Of a DNA stretch of 64,000 bases, positions 42,002 to 51,494 are shown in pieces. A model generated the notes under the pieces. The model had not been told where the DNA came from. It saw nothing but the letters and a program-made list of their open reading frames with translations, and did no database searches. The stretch is from assembly GCA_963820185.1 (NCBI GenBank), contig CAWFYV010000006.1:62001-126000 (forward strand). Direction: 5' to 3'. Positions within the stretch are counted from its first letter, which is position 1. The number at the start of each line of letters is the position of its first letter. The position numbers were made by a program, and so were the translations under genes. Source of the DNA: Aquilonibacter sp963820185. GTDB taxonomy: Bacteria > Vulcanimicrobiota > Vulcanimicrobiia > Vulcanimicrobiales > Vulcanimicrobiaceae.

Positions 42002-42473
42002 GCTCGGTCACGTTCAAATAGGCGATCGCGATGGCGAGCGCATCGGAAACATCGTTTGGCTTCGGTGCGACACGTAACTTGAGCAGCCGGGTCACCATCG
42101 CATTGACTTGATCTTTGCTCGCACTACCCGACCCGACGAGCGCGCGTTTGACGCGAGCATGTCCCAGCGTGTGCACCGGGATCCCGGCCTGCGCACTGGC
42201 CAGACACATGACGCCGCGCGCGTGTCCCATGAGAATCGCGGTCATCGGGTTCTTGTAGGTCGTGTAGAGCTCTTCGATTACGACGACGTCGGGTGTCGTT
42301 TGTGCCAAGAGGGTACTGATACCGGCGTGCAACTCCGCCAGACGTGACTCAAGCGTTGCGTTCACCTTGGGACTTACCACACCGGCTTCGATCAGTGCCA
42401 GACCACGCGCGCGTTTCTCAATTACGCCGTAACCGGTTACGCGCAATGCCGGGTCTATGCCGAGGATGCGCAC
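41985..42473 (-). CDS. ruvC: Holliday junction endonuclease RuvC
   Basis: Resolves junctions. 162 residues. Catalytic acidic residues are seen in ILGIDPALRVTGYG, VIEELYTTYKNP and the C-terminal NDVSDALAIAIAYL. KRALVGSGSASKDQVNAMV is conserved. GTG 42473 is 6 bases after the kinase stop. Confidence 0.95.
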   Translation of the reverse strand: MRILGIDPALRVTGYGVIEKRARGLALIEAGVVSPKVNATLESRLAELHAGISTLLAQTTPDVVVIEELYTTYKNPMTAILMGHARGVMCLASAQAGIPVHTLGHARVKRALVGSGSASKDQVNAMVTRLLKLRVAPKPNDVSDALAIAIAYLNVTEHVLAH

Positions 42474-42479
42474 GCCGCG

Positions 42480-44549
42480 TTACGGCCCAGTTCCGTTGAC
42501 GACGATCGTCACCGCGGCGCCCGGCGGCAGGTTCGTGCCGGCCATCGGCTCGGTGCGCACGACGTTCCCACTCGCGCCTTCCGTCGTCGTGTAGGTAATC
42601 TTCGCGACCTGGTAGCCGTAGCTCGCGAGCATTTCCTGCGCTAGCGGCAACGAGTCGCCTTCGGTATCAGGGACCTCACCGCTGACCGAGAGCGTGAGCG
42701 TCACCCGCTTTCCGCTCGAAAGCTGTGCGCCCACCGGCGGATCTTGTCCGACGATCGTGCCGTTCTTATCGGCTTGGGTCGAGAACGTGATTGCCGGTTG
42801 AAATCCGAGTGACTGCAACTGCGTCACCGCATCTTTGTATTTCAGCCCAACGAGCGACGGCACAGCGGTCGTCTGCGTGACGACCGCGGGCCCCGTGCTG
42901 ACGGTCGCATGAATGGTCTGCCCGCGAGTGACGGCCTGTCCAGGCACGATATCTTGGGCGGCGATCGTACCGCTTGCGAGGTTGGGATACGAAACTTGCT
43001 GCGAGGTATCTAGCGTGATGCCGAGCTTCTGCGCTTCCGCTTGCGCGTCGGTAACGCTCATGTTGACCAGGTTGGGTGCAGGGAACGACTGCGGCCCCTT
43101 CGAGACGACCAGCGAGATGATGGCGCCTTTATGAACCTGCGCGTGTGCTTTGGGTAGCTGGTCGATGACGCTGTCCTTAACGGCGTTGTCGAAGCGGGCG
43201 GTCGTCTTGACTTTAAAGCCGTCGTCCTGCAGCGTGCGCTGCGCGTCGCTCACATTATAGGCGCGTACGTCGGGAAGGCCGATGAGCGGCAAACCGTTGC
43301 TGAGTACAAGTTCGACCAACGAATTGCGATCGACGCGTGTGCCGACCGGCGGATTTTGCCGAATGACGTGGTTTGCCGGTACGCTGTCGCTTGCGCTCTT
43401 GATGAAGCGCGCAACGAGTCCCGCATTGACGACGGCAGCCTCGGCCTGCGTATCGGTCATGCTCGTGTAGTCGCCTACGCTAACTTGGGATGCGGTACTC
43501 GGCAACGAGAGCGCCCGGCCGAAGAGCACGTACCCGGCTGCGGTTGCAAGCAGCGCCACGACGATAAGCGTTGCGATGAGGCCGGCGCCCCAGCGCGAGC
43601 GGCGTTCTTCTTCTTCGCTAATCGATGTGTACTGCCGATCCGGCAGCGGTGAGCGGCGCGGTGGAAGCACGTTATGCATCATCTGCGTCGGTGCGTCGTC
43701 GGCGATTTGGTAGGCTGCAACGCTCGGACGCTCGCGCGCCTCGCGCAACGCCGTCGCGACCTCGCTCGCGGAGTGAAAGCGATTCTCCGGGCGCTTCTGT
43801 AAGAGCTTGTTGACGATCGCGCCAACCGCCGGCGAAATGCCGCCGGTATTCGCGTCGATCACCGGCACGGGGTCGCCGATATGTTTGAGCGCTACGGTCA
43901 CCGGCGACTCACCGGTATAGGGCAGCTTACCGGTTAGCATCTGATAGAGCACGATACCGACACTGTAGAGATCCGAACTCTCGTGAAGCTCGTGACCTTG
44001 CGCCTGTTCGGGCGATATGTAGTAGACACTTCCCATCACTAAGCCCGGCTTGGTCAGCGCCATCGTCTGCTGCGAGACGGCGCGCGCGATGCCGAAGTCG
44101 GAAAGCTTGACGACATCGTCTTTCGTCACCAGGATATTGGCCGGTTTAATATCGCGATGCAAGAGCCCCGACCGATGTGCAAAAGCAAGCCCGTTGCAGA
44201 TCTGCGCCGCATAGTCGATTGCGACGGGTTCGGGCAGGGCGCCGTCCGCGATGATCTCGCCAAGCGTCGGGCCATCGACCAATTCCATCACGATGTAGTA
44301 CGTGTCGCCTTCACGGCCGACGTCATACGTGTTGACGATATTGGGGTGCGAGAGACGCGCTGCCGATTCGGCTTCCTGGTAAAAGCGGCGCACAAACTCT
44401 TCGTCGGCGGCGTATTGCGCGCGCAGAACCTTAATCGCAACGCGGCGGCGCAGGACCGTATCGGTACCGCCGTAGACCGTCGCCATCCCGCCTTCGCCCA
44501 GTTTGCGATCGAGTCGGTACCGGTTGTTGAAGGTCTGTTGCTCGATCAC
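42480..44549 (-). CDS. pknB: PASTA-domain Ser/Thr protein kinase (PknB-like)
   Basis: Transmembrane kinase sensing cell-wall fragments. 689 residues from GTG 44549; the frame upstream is antisense to the PBP gene. Kinase domain residues 1-265: GEGGMATVY, AIKVLR (Lys), LLHRDIKPANIL, LSDFGIARA and MGSVYYISPEQ. A TM helix is near 333-355, then about five PASTA repeats (GDYTSMTDTQAEAAVV, LPDVRAYNVSDAQRTL, and so on). It is linked to a class B PBP, as in many Gram-positives. Weak ribosome site at the start. Confidence 0.94.
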   Translation of the reverse strand: MIEQQTFNNRYRLDRKLGEGGMATVYGGTDTVLRRRVAIKVLRAQYAADEEFVRRFYQEAESAARLSHPNIVNTYDVGREGDTYYIVMELVDGPTLGEIIADGALPEPVAIDYAAQICNGLAFAHRSGLLHRDIKPANILVTKDDVVKLSDFGIARAVSQQTMALTKPGLVMGSVYYISPEQAQGHELHESSDLYSVGIVLYQMLTGKLPYTGESPVTVALKHIGDPVPVIDANTGGISPAVGAIVNKLLQKRPENRFHSASEVATALREARERPSVAAYQIADDAPTQMMHNVLPPRRSPLPDRQYTSISEEEERRSRWGAGLIATLIVVALLATAAGYVLFGRALSLPSTASQVSVGDYTSMTDTQAEAAVVNAGLVARFIKSASDSVPANHVIRQNPPVGTRVDRNSLVELVLSNGLPLIGLPDVRAYNVSDAQRTLQDDGFKVKTTARFDNAVKDSVIDQLPKAHAQVHKGAIISLVVSKGPQSFPAPNLVNMSVTDAQAEAQKLGITLDTSQQVSYPNLASGTIAAQDIVPGQAVTRGQTIHATVSTGPAVVTQTTAVPSLVGLKYKDAVTQLQSLGFQPAITFSTQADKNGTIVGQDPPVGAQLSSGKRVTLTLSVSGEVPDTEGDSLPLAQEMLASYGYQVAKITYTTTEGASGNVVRTEPMAGTNLPPGAAVTIVVNGTGP

Positions 44550-44589
44550 GTTCGCGTACTCGTTACGCGCGCCGCAGGTGTTTCCTGCC

Positions 44590-46005
44590 TCACTCCCGCC
44601 CCGCTTGCGGCGTCGCGAGCGCCGCTTCGAGCACGTCGCGCGCAATCGGCGCAGCATACTCGGCGCCATAACCCACGTTCTCGACGATGATCGCAACGAC
44701 GAAGCGCGGATGATCGGCGGGCGCAAAACAGACGAACCACGAGTGTGACGCTCCATGCGGATTGGTTGCTGTTCCGGTCTTACCCGCAACCTGCACGCCG
44801 TGAATCTGCGCGACCGTACCGGTTCCGCGTTGCACGACCGCGATCATCATCTTCGTCACTTCTTGCGCGGTTTGTTGTGAGATCGGTGTAGTCAGCGTTC
44901 CTGGCGGTGTAACGCTCGCTACCTTACCGCTGCGCACGATCTGCCGCACGATGTACGGTCGCGGCATCGAGCCGCCGTTCGCAACGGTGGCGCCGATCAG
45001 TGCCATTTGCAGGGGTGTCATCAGGAGCGCACCTTGTCCGAAGCCCATCTGCGCGAGTTCCCCCGGTACGACCGAATCCTTTGGCGGGATACGATCGGTC
45101 TCGGCGGGCAGCTGAAAATCGAGTGATGCGCCGATTCCCCACTTTCCCATCGCATCGTAAAACTGATCGGTTCCCATCTTCAGCGCGATCTGCGCAAAGT
45201 CGACGTTGCTGGAGAGCGCAAATGCGCCGGTGAGGTCTTGGTTGCCGGTCGCTTCACTTTCGTTGTTGTGGAATGTGAAGTTCCCGAGTTGAAAGTACCC
45301 CGGATCGTCAAAGCGCGAGTCCATCTGCACGGTACCGTCCTCGAGTGCGGCGCTCGCGACGAATATCTTGAATGACGAACCCGGCGGGTAGAGGCCGCTC
45401 GTGGCGCGGTTGATGAGTGGACTCTGCGCATCGGCGACGAGCGACGGAAACTCGCTGTCATAATGTGCCGGATCGTAGCTCGGTACGCTGGCTATGGCGA
45501 GGACCGCTCCGGTCGACGGATCGAGCACGACACCGGCGCCGCGCGCATGCTGCGAGAGTTGTCCCCACAGCGTCTTTTCGATCGAGGGCACGACGGTCGT
45601 GACCACGTCGGCGCCATGCGCCTGCGAACTCTTCCCGGCGAATGCGTCGAGAATCTCGTCGAACTGCGCAACCGGATCGCCGGTCGTATCAGGCGGTGTC
45701 AGCGCGCGATCGTAGGCATCTTCGATGCCGCTCGTGCCGTAGCGCGCCGAGACGTAGCCGACGGTTTGCGCCAGCGCATTCCCGAATGGGTACACGCGCC
45801 GGTTGCCTTGCGTCTGCGCGAGCACCGTGCCGTCGGTTGCAAGGATGCGTCCGCGGCGCGCATCGAGTAGCGCATGGCGCGGATTGTACGGCTTGGCCGC
45901 GATCTGCGGTCCCTCGACGAGCATCACCCATGCCGCGCGCAGTGCAAGTATGACAAAGAGGAGGACGAAGAGCGCCCCTAGCCGGCCGATTGCGCGGTTG
46001 GTCAC
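44590..46005 (-). CDS. pbpA: Class B penicillin-binding protein (PbpA/FtsI-like transpeptidase)
   Basis: Peptidoglycan DD-transpeptidase, 471 residues. One N-terminal TM helix (residues 11-31), a short dimerisation-like region, then the transpeptidase domain. Active-site motifs are seen: YPPGSSFKIF (SxxK), SSN in ALSSNVDFA and KTG in VAGKTGTA. Short for FtsI and without PASTA repeats, closest to PbpA of actinobacteria, which sits beside pknB as here. GTG 46005 overlaps the upstream gene by 4 bases. Confidence 0.93.
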   Translation of the reverse strand: MTNRAIGRLGALFVLLFVILALRAAWVMLVEGPQIAAKPYNPRHALLDARRGRILATDGTVLAQTQGNRRVYPFGNALAQTVGYVSARYGTSGIEDAYDRALTPPDTTGDPVAQFDEILDAFAGKSSQAHGADVVTTVVPSIEKTLWGQLSQHARGAGVVLDPSTGAVLAIASVPSYDPAHYDSEFPSLVADAQSPLINRATSGLYPPGSSFKIFVASAALEDGTVQMDSRFDDPGYFQLGNFTFHNNESEATGNQDLTGAFALSSNVDFAQIALKMGTDQFYDAMGKWGIGASLDFQLPAETDRIPPKDSVVPGELAQMGFGQGALLMTPLQMALIGATVANGGSMPRPYIVRQIVRSGKVASVTPPGTLTTPISQQTAQEVTKMMIAVVQRGTGTVAQIHGVQVAGKTGTATNPHGASHSWFVCFAPADHPRFVVAIIVENVGYGAEYAAPIARDVLEAALATPQAGRE

Positions 46006-46766
46006 CGCTCGCGCAAAACGCTGTAGCCGCCCGCCGATCGCACCGCCATATGCGCTCGGCCGCGCTCGGCATCGAGCAGCAGATTGATCATCGCTTGGGC
46101 GCTTTCGTCGGAAATCTCACCGGTTGCGACGATGACGTCGACAGCCATTTCGGCGAGAATCGGCGGAGCTACATACGCGCACGTAGGAAGCGTCTCGAAG
46201 TGCCGCGTTTCGTAGGGGCCGTCGTGCCAAGGCCCGCGCTTGCCGAAGACCTGCGCATGATAGTCCCATGCACATAGCTGCTTCTCTTTCCAGACGAAGT
46301 CGTCGCGGACGCACAGGCGCCGGCAGACTGCGCACTGCACGATCGGCGCCGGCGGATGCGCGAGCCCATCGGCAATCTCTTCGGGCACGTCCTCGATATT
46401 AAGCACCGTTTGGTCGGAGAGCGTTTCGGGCAGATCGGCGTGCCACTGCACGCGCGCGAGCAGTTCGATGTCGCGCATGGGCGCAACAAACGCGCGCTCA
46501 TCCTCGGGCGGGAACGTGCGGTCGACCCAGTCGAGCAAGCTGGTCAGTGTGATCCCAACGCTCTGCCAGGTTTCACCCACCACGACACCGATCGGCGTCC
46601 AAGCCAGTGGAACGAGCCGCGCCGTAATCGCACCGTTGTCGGTGCGAAAGCTATTGATCAAGCCGAGGGTGCTGCCGCTGCCACCGAGCACAAAAACATG
46701 CGGGCCCTCGGAAAGGTCGAGCGTCGCAGCGGCAGAGCGATGGGAGGATCGTGTCGATTCGGGCAT
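46002..46766 (-). CDS. Unknown protein with CxxC metal-site-like motif
   Basis: Function not recognised. 254 residues with a hydrophobic start of the domain near residue 22 (GPHVFVLGGSGSTLG), a beta-rich central part, then IVQCAVCRRLCVRDD and QLCAWDYH about residues 142-170, likely a zinc or other metal site. No signal peptide or TM helix. The carB stop lies 2 bases upstream and pbpA begins within its end, so it is co-expressed with carB and the wall genes. An unusual position for an unknown gene. Confidence 0.65.
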   Translation of the reverse strand: MPESTRSSHRSAAATLDLSEGPHVFVLGGSGSTLGLINSFRTDNGAITARLVPLAWTPIGVVVGETWQSVGITLTSLLDWVDRTFPPEDERAFVAPMRDIELLARVQWHADLPETLSDQTVLNIEDVPEEIADGLAHPPAPIVQCAVCRRLCVRDDFVWKEKQLCAWDYHAQVFGKRGPWHDGPYETRHFETLPTCAYVAPPILAEMAVDVIVATGEISDESAQAMINLLLDAERGRAHMAVRSAGGYSVLRER

Positions 46767-46768
46767 TG

Positions 46769-49700
46769 TTACGGTGTTGCGTGCGCGCCGGCGCGGTATT
46801 CCTGCAGGCTTCGGGGAGGCCCGGGGCTTGTTTCGAGCGCCGTCACGAGCGCACGCGCAGTATCGAGCGAGGTAAGCGATGCAATGCCGCTTTCGACAGC
46901 TGCGCGCCGGATACGATAGGCGTCTGAGATCTCGCGTGGGCCGGTGGCATCATTGATAACGAGATCGACTTTGCGCTCGTGAATCATGTCGAGCACGTGC
47001 GGCGATCCGTCGGAGATTTTGTTGATCGGTTCGCACGGTATCCCGGCCGCTTCCAAAACCGCGCGTGTTCCGGGCGTCGCTACCAGCGTGTGCCCAAGGT
47101 CGGCGTAGCGGCGCAGCACCGGCATGGCTTCTTCTTTCTCCTCATCCGCAATCGATACGAGAATGCGGCCGCCCGAACCCGGCAAACGTACGCCGGCGCC
47201 GATGAACCCCTTGCGCAGCGCTCCCGCGAACGTATCGTCGATGCCGAGCACCTCGCCGGTCGATTTCATCTCGGGTCCCAGGATCGTTTCGACGCCACGC
47301 ATCTTCGAGAACGAGAACACCGGAACTTTGACGACGACGTAGGGCGTGCGCGGGTGCAATCCAACGCCGTATTCCATATCGCGCAACCGTTCGCCCAGCG
47401 CAATCCGGGTTGCCGCCGCGACGATGTTCACGCCCGTGGCCTTTTGAATGATCGGCACCGTGCGGCTCGCGCGGGGATTCGCTTCGATGATGAACAGGCC
47501 ACCATCGTGGATGACAAACTGAATATTGATCAATCCACGAATCTTTAGCTCGCGCGCGATCGCTGTCGTCACGTCGACGATGCGCTGCTCCATCGCGGTG
47601 TCGATCGTCTGGGTCGGATACACGCTGATCGAATCGCCCGAGTGGATACCGGCGCGCTCAATGTGTTCGAAGATGCCCGGAATAAGGATGTCCTCGCCGT
47701 CAAAGACGGCGTCGACCTCGACTTCGAGACCGCGAAGATACTTATCGACGAGCAGCGGCGCACCCGGCAGAATCGGCGGCGCCGACTCCGCGTACGATGC
47801 GAGTTGTCCTTCGTTATAGATGATCTCCATCGCGCGGCCGCCGAGTACGAAGCTCGGGCGCACGAGGACCGGAAAGCCGAGTTCGCGGGCAAAGGCACGT
47901 GCTTCGCGGAAGCTCGTCGCGGCTTTGCCCTCAGGACGTGCCACGCCCAGGCGCGCGAGTGCCGCCTCGAACTGCGCGCGATCTTCCGCCATATCAAGGC
48001 TCGCGCGGTCGCTCCCGATGATACGCACGCCGCGCGATTCGAGCGCGTTGGCCAGATTGATCGCGGTTTGCCCACCAAAGGCGAGCATCACGCCGCTGGC
48101 ATTGGTGGCACGATACGCCGCTTCGACCTCGTTTGCGCCGGGGGGCTCAAAGACGAGCGCATCGGAAACGTCGAAATCGGTCGAAACGGTTTCGGGATTG
48201 TTGTTGACGATCACCGCCGACTTCCCGGCGGCGCGCAGCGCCCATGCCGCGTGCACGCAACTGTAGTCGAACTCGATGCCCTGTCCGATGCGAATCGGGC
48301 CGCTGCCGACCACCACGACCGCCTCGTTCGGCGTCGCGCGCATCTCGTTCATCTCGCCGTTGGAGAGATAGTAGTAAGGCGACTGCGCGGGAAATTCCGC
48401 AGCCGCCGTATCCACCATACGGAAGGCCACCTTGTCATCCCGAGCGTAGCGAAGCGTAGTCGAGGGATCGGCACCCGACTCTTCGTCTATAATGTCGGCA
48501 AACTGATACAGCCAGAAGCGATCGATCGCCGAGTTCGCGTGGATCCGTTCGATGGCGGCATCGCGACCGGAGGGGCCCGCGCGACGCAAGAGTTCGGCCA
48601 CCGCGAAGAGGCGCTCGTGGGTCGGACGTGCGACGATCGCCTCGAGTTCGGTCTCGCTCCACGCCTCGTACTCGCCACCGGTGAGCGTCTCGCGCTTGAG
48701 ATCGAGCCCGCGCACGGCTTTCATGAGCGCCGCACGGAACGTGCGGCCGATCCCCATGGCTTCGCCGGTCGACTTCATCTGTGTTCCCAGCAGCGTATCG
48801 GCGAGCGGGAACTTGTCGAACGGCCAGCGCGGAATCTTGACCACGCAGTAGTCCAGCGTCGGTTCGTACGCAGCTTTGGTCACGCCGGTAACGGGATTGG
48901 GAATTTCATCCAACGTTTGGCCGAGCGCAATGCGCGTCGAGATCTTGGCGATGGGATAGCCCGTCGCTTTCGAAGCGAGCGCGGAGCTGCGCGAAACGCG
49001 CGGATTGACCTCGATGATCGCGTACTCGCTACTGGTTGGATGCAGGGCAAACTGAATGTTACATCCGCCCTGCACGTTGAGCGAGCGAATCACGTTGAGC
49101 GACGCGCTGCGCAGCATCTGGTAGTCGAGATCGGAGAGCGTCTGCGAGGGTGCAACGACGATCGAATCGCCGGTGTGTACGCCGACCGGATCGATGTTCT
49201 CCATGTTGCAGACGATGATGCAGTTGTCGGCACCATCGCGCAGCACTTCGTATTCGACTTCTTTCCAGCCGAGCAGCGACGTTTCGAGGAGCGCCTGGTG
49301 GATCAGCGACGCATTGAGACCTGCGTCGAGCCGTTCGCGCAGCTCGCTCTCGTTGTACACGACGCCGCCGCCCGTGCCGCCGAGCGTGTAGGCGGGTCGC
49401 ACGACGAGGGGATAGCCGGTCAGCGCCGCAAATGCCACGCCCTTCTCGACTTCGGTGACAACGACCGACTCAGGGACAGGCTCACCGATCTCGAGCATCT
49501 TGGCTTTAAAGCGCTCGCGGTCTTCCGCAAGTTTGATCGTTGCAACCGGCGTACCCAGCAACTCGACATTATAGCGCTCGAGAACACCGGCTTCATCGAG
49601 TTCGACGGCGAGATTCAATCCGGTCTGTCCGCCGAGCGTCGGAAGCAACGCATCGGGACGCTCGCGCGCGATGATCGCTTCGACCGAGGCGACGGTGAGC

Positions 49701-49891
49701 GGCTCGAGATAGACCGCGTCAGCCACTTCGGGATCGGTCATAATCGTCGCGGGGTTCGAGTTGACGAGGACGACGCGATGGCCTTCCTCACGCAGCGCGC
49801 GACACGCCTGCACGCCGGCATAGTCAAACTCTGCGGCCTGACCGATAACGATCGGCCCGGAGCCTATCACCAGAACATTGCGGCGGGGCAT
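46769..49891 (-). CDS. carB: Carbamoyl-phosphate synthase large subunit, with repeat-derived insertion
   Basis: Makes carbamoyl phosphate for pyrimidines and arginine with CarA. 1040 residues. The N-half grasp domain is seen in VLVIGSGPIVIGQAAEFDYAG and LGGTGGGVVYN, and the second half restarts at VVVGSGPIRIGQGIEFDYSC. The C-terminal MGS-type regulatory domain ends the protein. Residues about 470-495 are odd: ADPSTTLRYARDDK, encoded by a dispersed-repeat-like DNA, replaces about 30 residues of the normal oligomerisation region before MVDTAAAEF. All other landmarks are intact and in one frame. Confidence 0.96.
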   Translation of the reverse strand: MPRRNVLVIGSGPIVIGQAAEFDYAGVQACRALREEGHRVVLVNSNPATIMTDPEVADAVYLEPLTVASVEAIIARERPDALLPTLGGQTGLNLAVELDEAGVLERYNVELLGTPVATIKLAEDRERFKAKMLEIGEPVPESVVVTEVEKGVAFAALTGYPLVVRPAYTLGGTGGGVVYNESELRERLDAGLNASLIHQALLETSLLGWKEVEYEVLRDGADNCIIVCNMENIDPVGVHTGDSIVVAPSQTLSDLDYQMLRSASLNVIRSLNVQGGCNIQFALHPTSSEYAIIEVNPRVSRSSALASKATGYPIAKISTRIALGQTLDEIPNPVTGVTKAAYEPTLDYCVVKIPRWPFDKFPLADTLLGTQMKSTGEAMGIGRTFRAALMKAVRGLDLKRETLTGGEYEAWSETELEAIVARPTHERLFAVAELLRRAGPSGRDAAIERIHANSAIDRFWLYQFADIIDEESGADPSTTLRYARDDKVAFRMVDTAAAEFPAQSPYYYLSNGEMNEMRATPNEAVVVVGSGPIRIGQGIEFDYSCVHAAWALRAAGKSAVIVNNNPETVSTDFDVSDALVFEPPGANEVEAAYRATNASGVMLAFGGQTAINLANALESRGVRIIGSDRASLDMAEDRAQFEAALARLGVARPEGKAATSFREARAFARELGFPVLVRPSFVLGGRAMEIIYNEGQLASYAESAPPILPGAPLLVDKYLRGLEVEVDAVFDGEDILIPGIFEHIERAGIHSGDSISVYPTQTIDTAMEQRIVDVTTAIARELKIRGLINIQFVIHDGGLFIIEANPRASRTVPIIQKATGVNIVAAATRIALGERLRDMEYGVGLHPRTPYVVVKVPVFSFSKMRGVETILGPEMKSTGEVLGIDDTFAGALRKGFIGAGVRLPGSGGRILVSIADEEKEEAMPVLRRYADLGHTLVATPGTRAVLEAAGIPCEPINKISDGSPHVLDMIHERKVDLVINDATGPREISDAYRIRRAAVESGIASLTSLDTARALVTALETSPGPPRSLQEYRAGAHATP
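48431..48470. repeat. Dispersed-repeat-like element within carB
   Basis: CTTGTCATCCCGAGCGTAGCG continues as GAAGCGTAGTCGAGGGATCG. It matches the general type of intergenic repeats of the form GTCATCC-TGAGCG-GAAGTCGA-GGATC, common in many bacterial genomes. It is partly self-complementary. Translated on the minus strand it gives DPSTTLRYARDDK, the known giveaway of such repeats. I see no second copy in this window. Confidence 0.6.
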
Positions 49892-49944
49892 GCTGGGGTC
49901 AGTGGATTGGCGGCTGGGCGGGCGAGTCCTCGACGATCAAAGTC

Positions 49945-50583
49945 TCACGGTTGGAGTCGGTGTAACGTCCATCCGCCCACGACACGCTCATAGACGAGCC
50001 GGTCGTGCAAGCGGTCAGCTTGGCCTTGCCAAAATTCCACGTAGTGGGGCGCGATCAGGTAGCCGCCCCACGAGTGCGGGCGGGGGACATCCTCGCCCTG
50101 GAAACGTTCGTCGAAGTGCGCCATGCGCTCGCCGAGCGATGCACGATCCTCGAGCGGCGCGCTCTGTTCGGAAGCCCAGGCTGCGAGTTGGTGGCCGCGT
50201 GGCCGTGACGCAAAGTAGGCGTCGGACTCATCCTCTGAAAGTTGCCTCGCCGTGCCTTCGATGCGCACCTGACGGTGAAGCGGCGCCCAGAAGAACGTCG
50301 CCGCCACCTGCGGATTCTCGGTCATCTGCTCGGCCTTGCGGCTGAAATACGACGTGTAGAATTGCAAGCCGCGCTCGTCGAGTCCGCGTAAGAGCACGAG
50401 GCGCGCGCTCGGTCTCCCGTCTTTCGTCGACGTCGCAAGGGTCATTGCGTTGGCTTCGCGCACGTCCGGATGCGCGTAAGCGGCATCGAGCCAGCGGTGC
50501 AACTGCTCGATCGGATCGGCGCTCACATCGCCTTCGAGCAACGGCAGATTCTCGTAGGCGTTGCGACTCGTTTCGATGTTCAC
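49945..50583 (-). CDS. pdxH: Pyridoxamine 5'-phosphate oxidase
   Basis: FMN enzyme making pyridoxal phosphate. 212 residues. EANAMTLATSTKDGRPSARL, GLQFYTSYFSRKAEQM and FFWAPLHRQVRIEG are FMN-site motifs, and the C-terminal LHDRLVYE and GWTLHRLQP are conserved. GTG 50583 overlaps the vWA gene stop. It lies within the pyrimidine/wall run between the vWA gene and carB. Confidence 0.96.
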   Translation of the reverse strand: MNIETSRNAYENLPLLEGDVSADPIEQLHRWLDAAYAHPDVREANAMTLATSTKDGRPSARLVLLRGLDERGLQFYTSYFSRKAEQMTENPQVAATFFWAPLHRQVRIEGTARQLSEDESDAYFASRPRGHQLAAWASEQSAPLEDRASLGERMAHFDERFQGEDVPRPHSWGGYLIAPHYVEFWQGQADRLHDRLVYERVVGGWTLHRLQP

Positions 50584-51494
50584 GGAAGTCTCCCAATATA
50601 TAAGCCCGACAACATGGTCACGACCAGCAGCCCAGCCCCCGCCACGACGAAGCCGAATCCTGCAGCAACCGGCCGGCGCTCGATCGTCGTTTCGCGACCG
50701 AGCCGCGCGAGGGCGTCGCGCAATTGCGTTGCGTTCTCGGCACGCGCATAGGCACCCCCGCTTACCTCTGCATAGGATTGCAGCGCATTCTCGTCTATGG
50801 TCGATGCCTCGCCGCCGATGACGTCACCGTTGGGCGTGCCGATCCCGATCGTGTAGATCGGAACGTGATGCGCACCGAAATACTGCGCCATCTCTTGCGG
50901 ATCGACGCCCGCATTGTTGACGCCGTCGGTGATGAGCACCACCGCATTGTGACCAGCCGGTGGGAACTGCGTCGCTGCCAAACGCAAAGCATCGCCGATC
51001 GCGGTCGCGCCATTGGGCGCGGGGATCTGTTCGAGCGCGGCGATCGTCGCCTCTTTACTTGCGTTCAGCGGCGCAATCAGCTCGGCGTTTCCCGAGAACG
51101 TGATGAGCCCAATTTTGATGCCGGCAGGCGCTTCTTCAACAAATGCGCGCGCGGCGCTTTGCGAAGCAGCTGCCCGCGTCGGCGAGACGTCAGTCGATGC
51201 CATCGATCCCGACGTATCGATACAGATGAAGACGTTTCCGTTCGCGACCGGCACCGGGAGCTTTAAATGCGGGCCGGCAAGGCCAATGACCAACGTGCAA
51301 AGCGCGACGATCCATCCGGCGCGAAGCAGTAGCGAAAGCCAGGGCCGCGGCTGCAGCGCGCGCTGCAAGAACGCAAGGTTCGAATAGCGCAAGGCTTGTG
51401 CATCGACGCGACGCTCCGCGCGCACATAGAACAAGGTCAGCACGATTGCGACAATCGCACCGGCAATCAAGAGCCATGGTGCGTCGAAGGTCAT
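50580..51494 (-). CDS. BatA-like membrane vWA-domain protein
   Basis: 304 residues: an N-terminal TM pair (about 8-25 and 55-75), a von Willebrand A domain with intact MIDAS (FICIDTSGSMAS, then a Thr and VLITDGVNNAG), and a C-terminal TM helix near 280-300. It belongs to the MoxR-DUF58-vWA type cluster, where such proteins act in membrane-protein or metal-cofactor maturation, but no substrate is known. Overlaps DUF58 and pdxH by 4 bases on each side. Confidence 0.85.
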   Translation of the reverse strand: MTFDAPWLLIAGAIVAIVLTLFYVRAERRVDAQALRYSNLAFLQRALQPRPWLSLLLRAGWIVALCTLVIGLAGPHLKLPVPVANGNVFICIDTSGSMASTDVSPTRAAASQSAARAFVEEAPAGIKIGLITFSGNAELIAPLNASKEATIAALEQIPAPNGATAIGDALRLAATQFPPAGHNAVVLITDGVNNAGVDPQEMAQYFGAHHVPIYTIGIGTPNGDVIGGEASTIDENALQSYAEVSGGAYARAENATQLRDALARLGRETTIERRPVAAGFGFVVAGAGLLVVTMLSGLYIGRLP

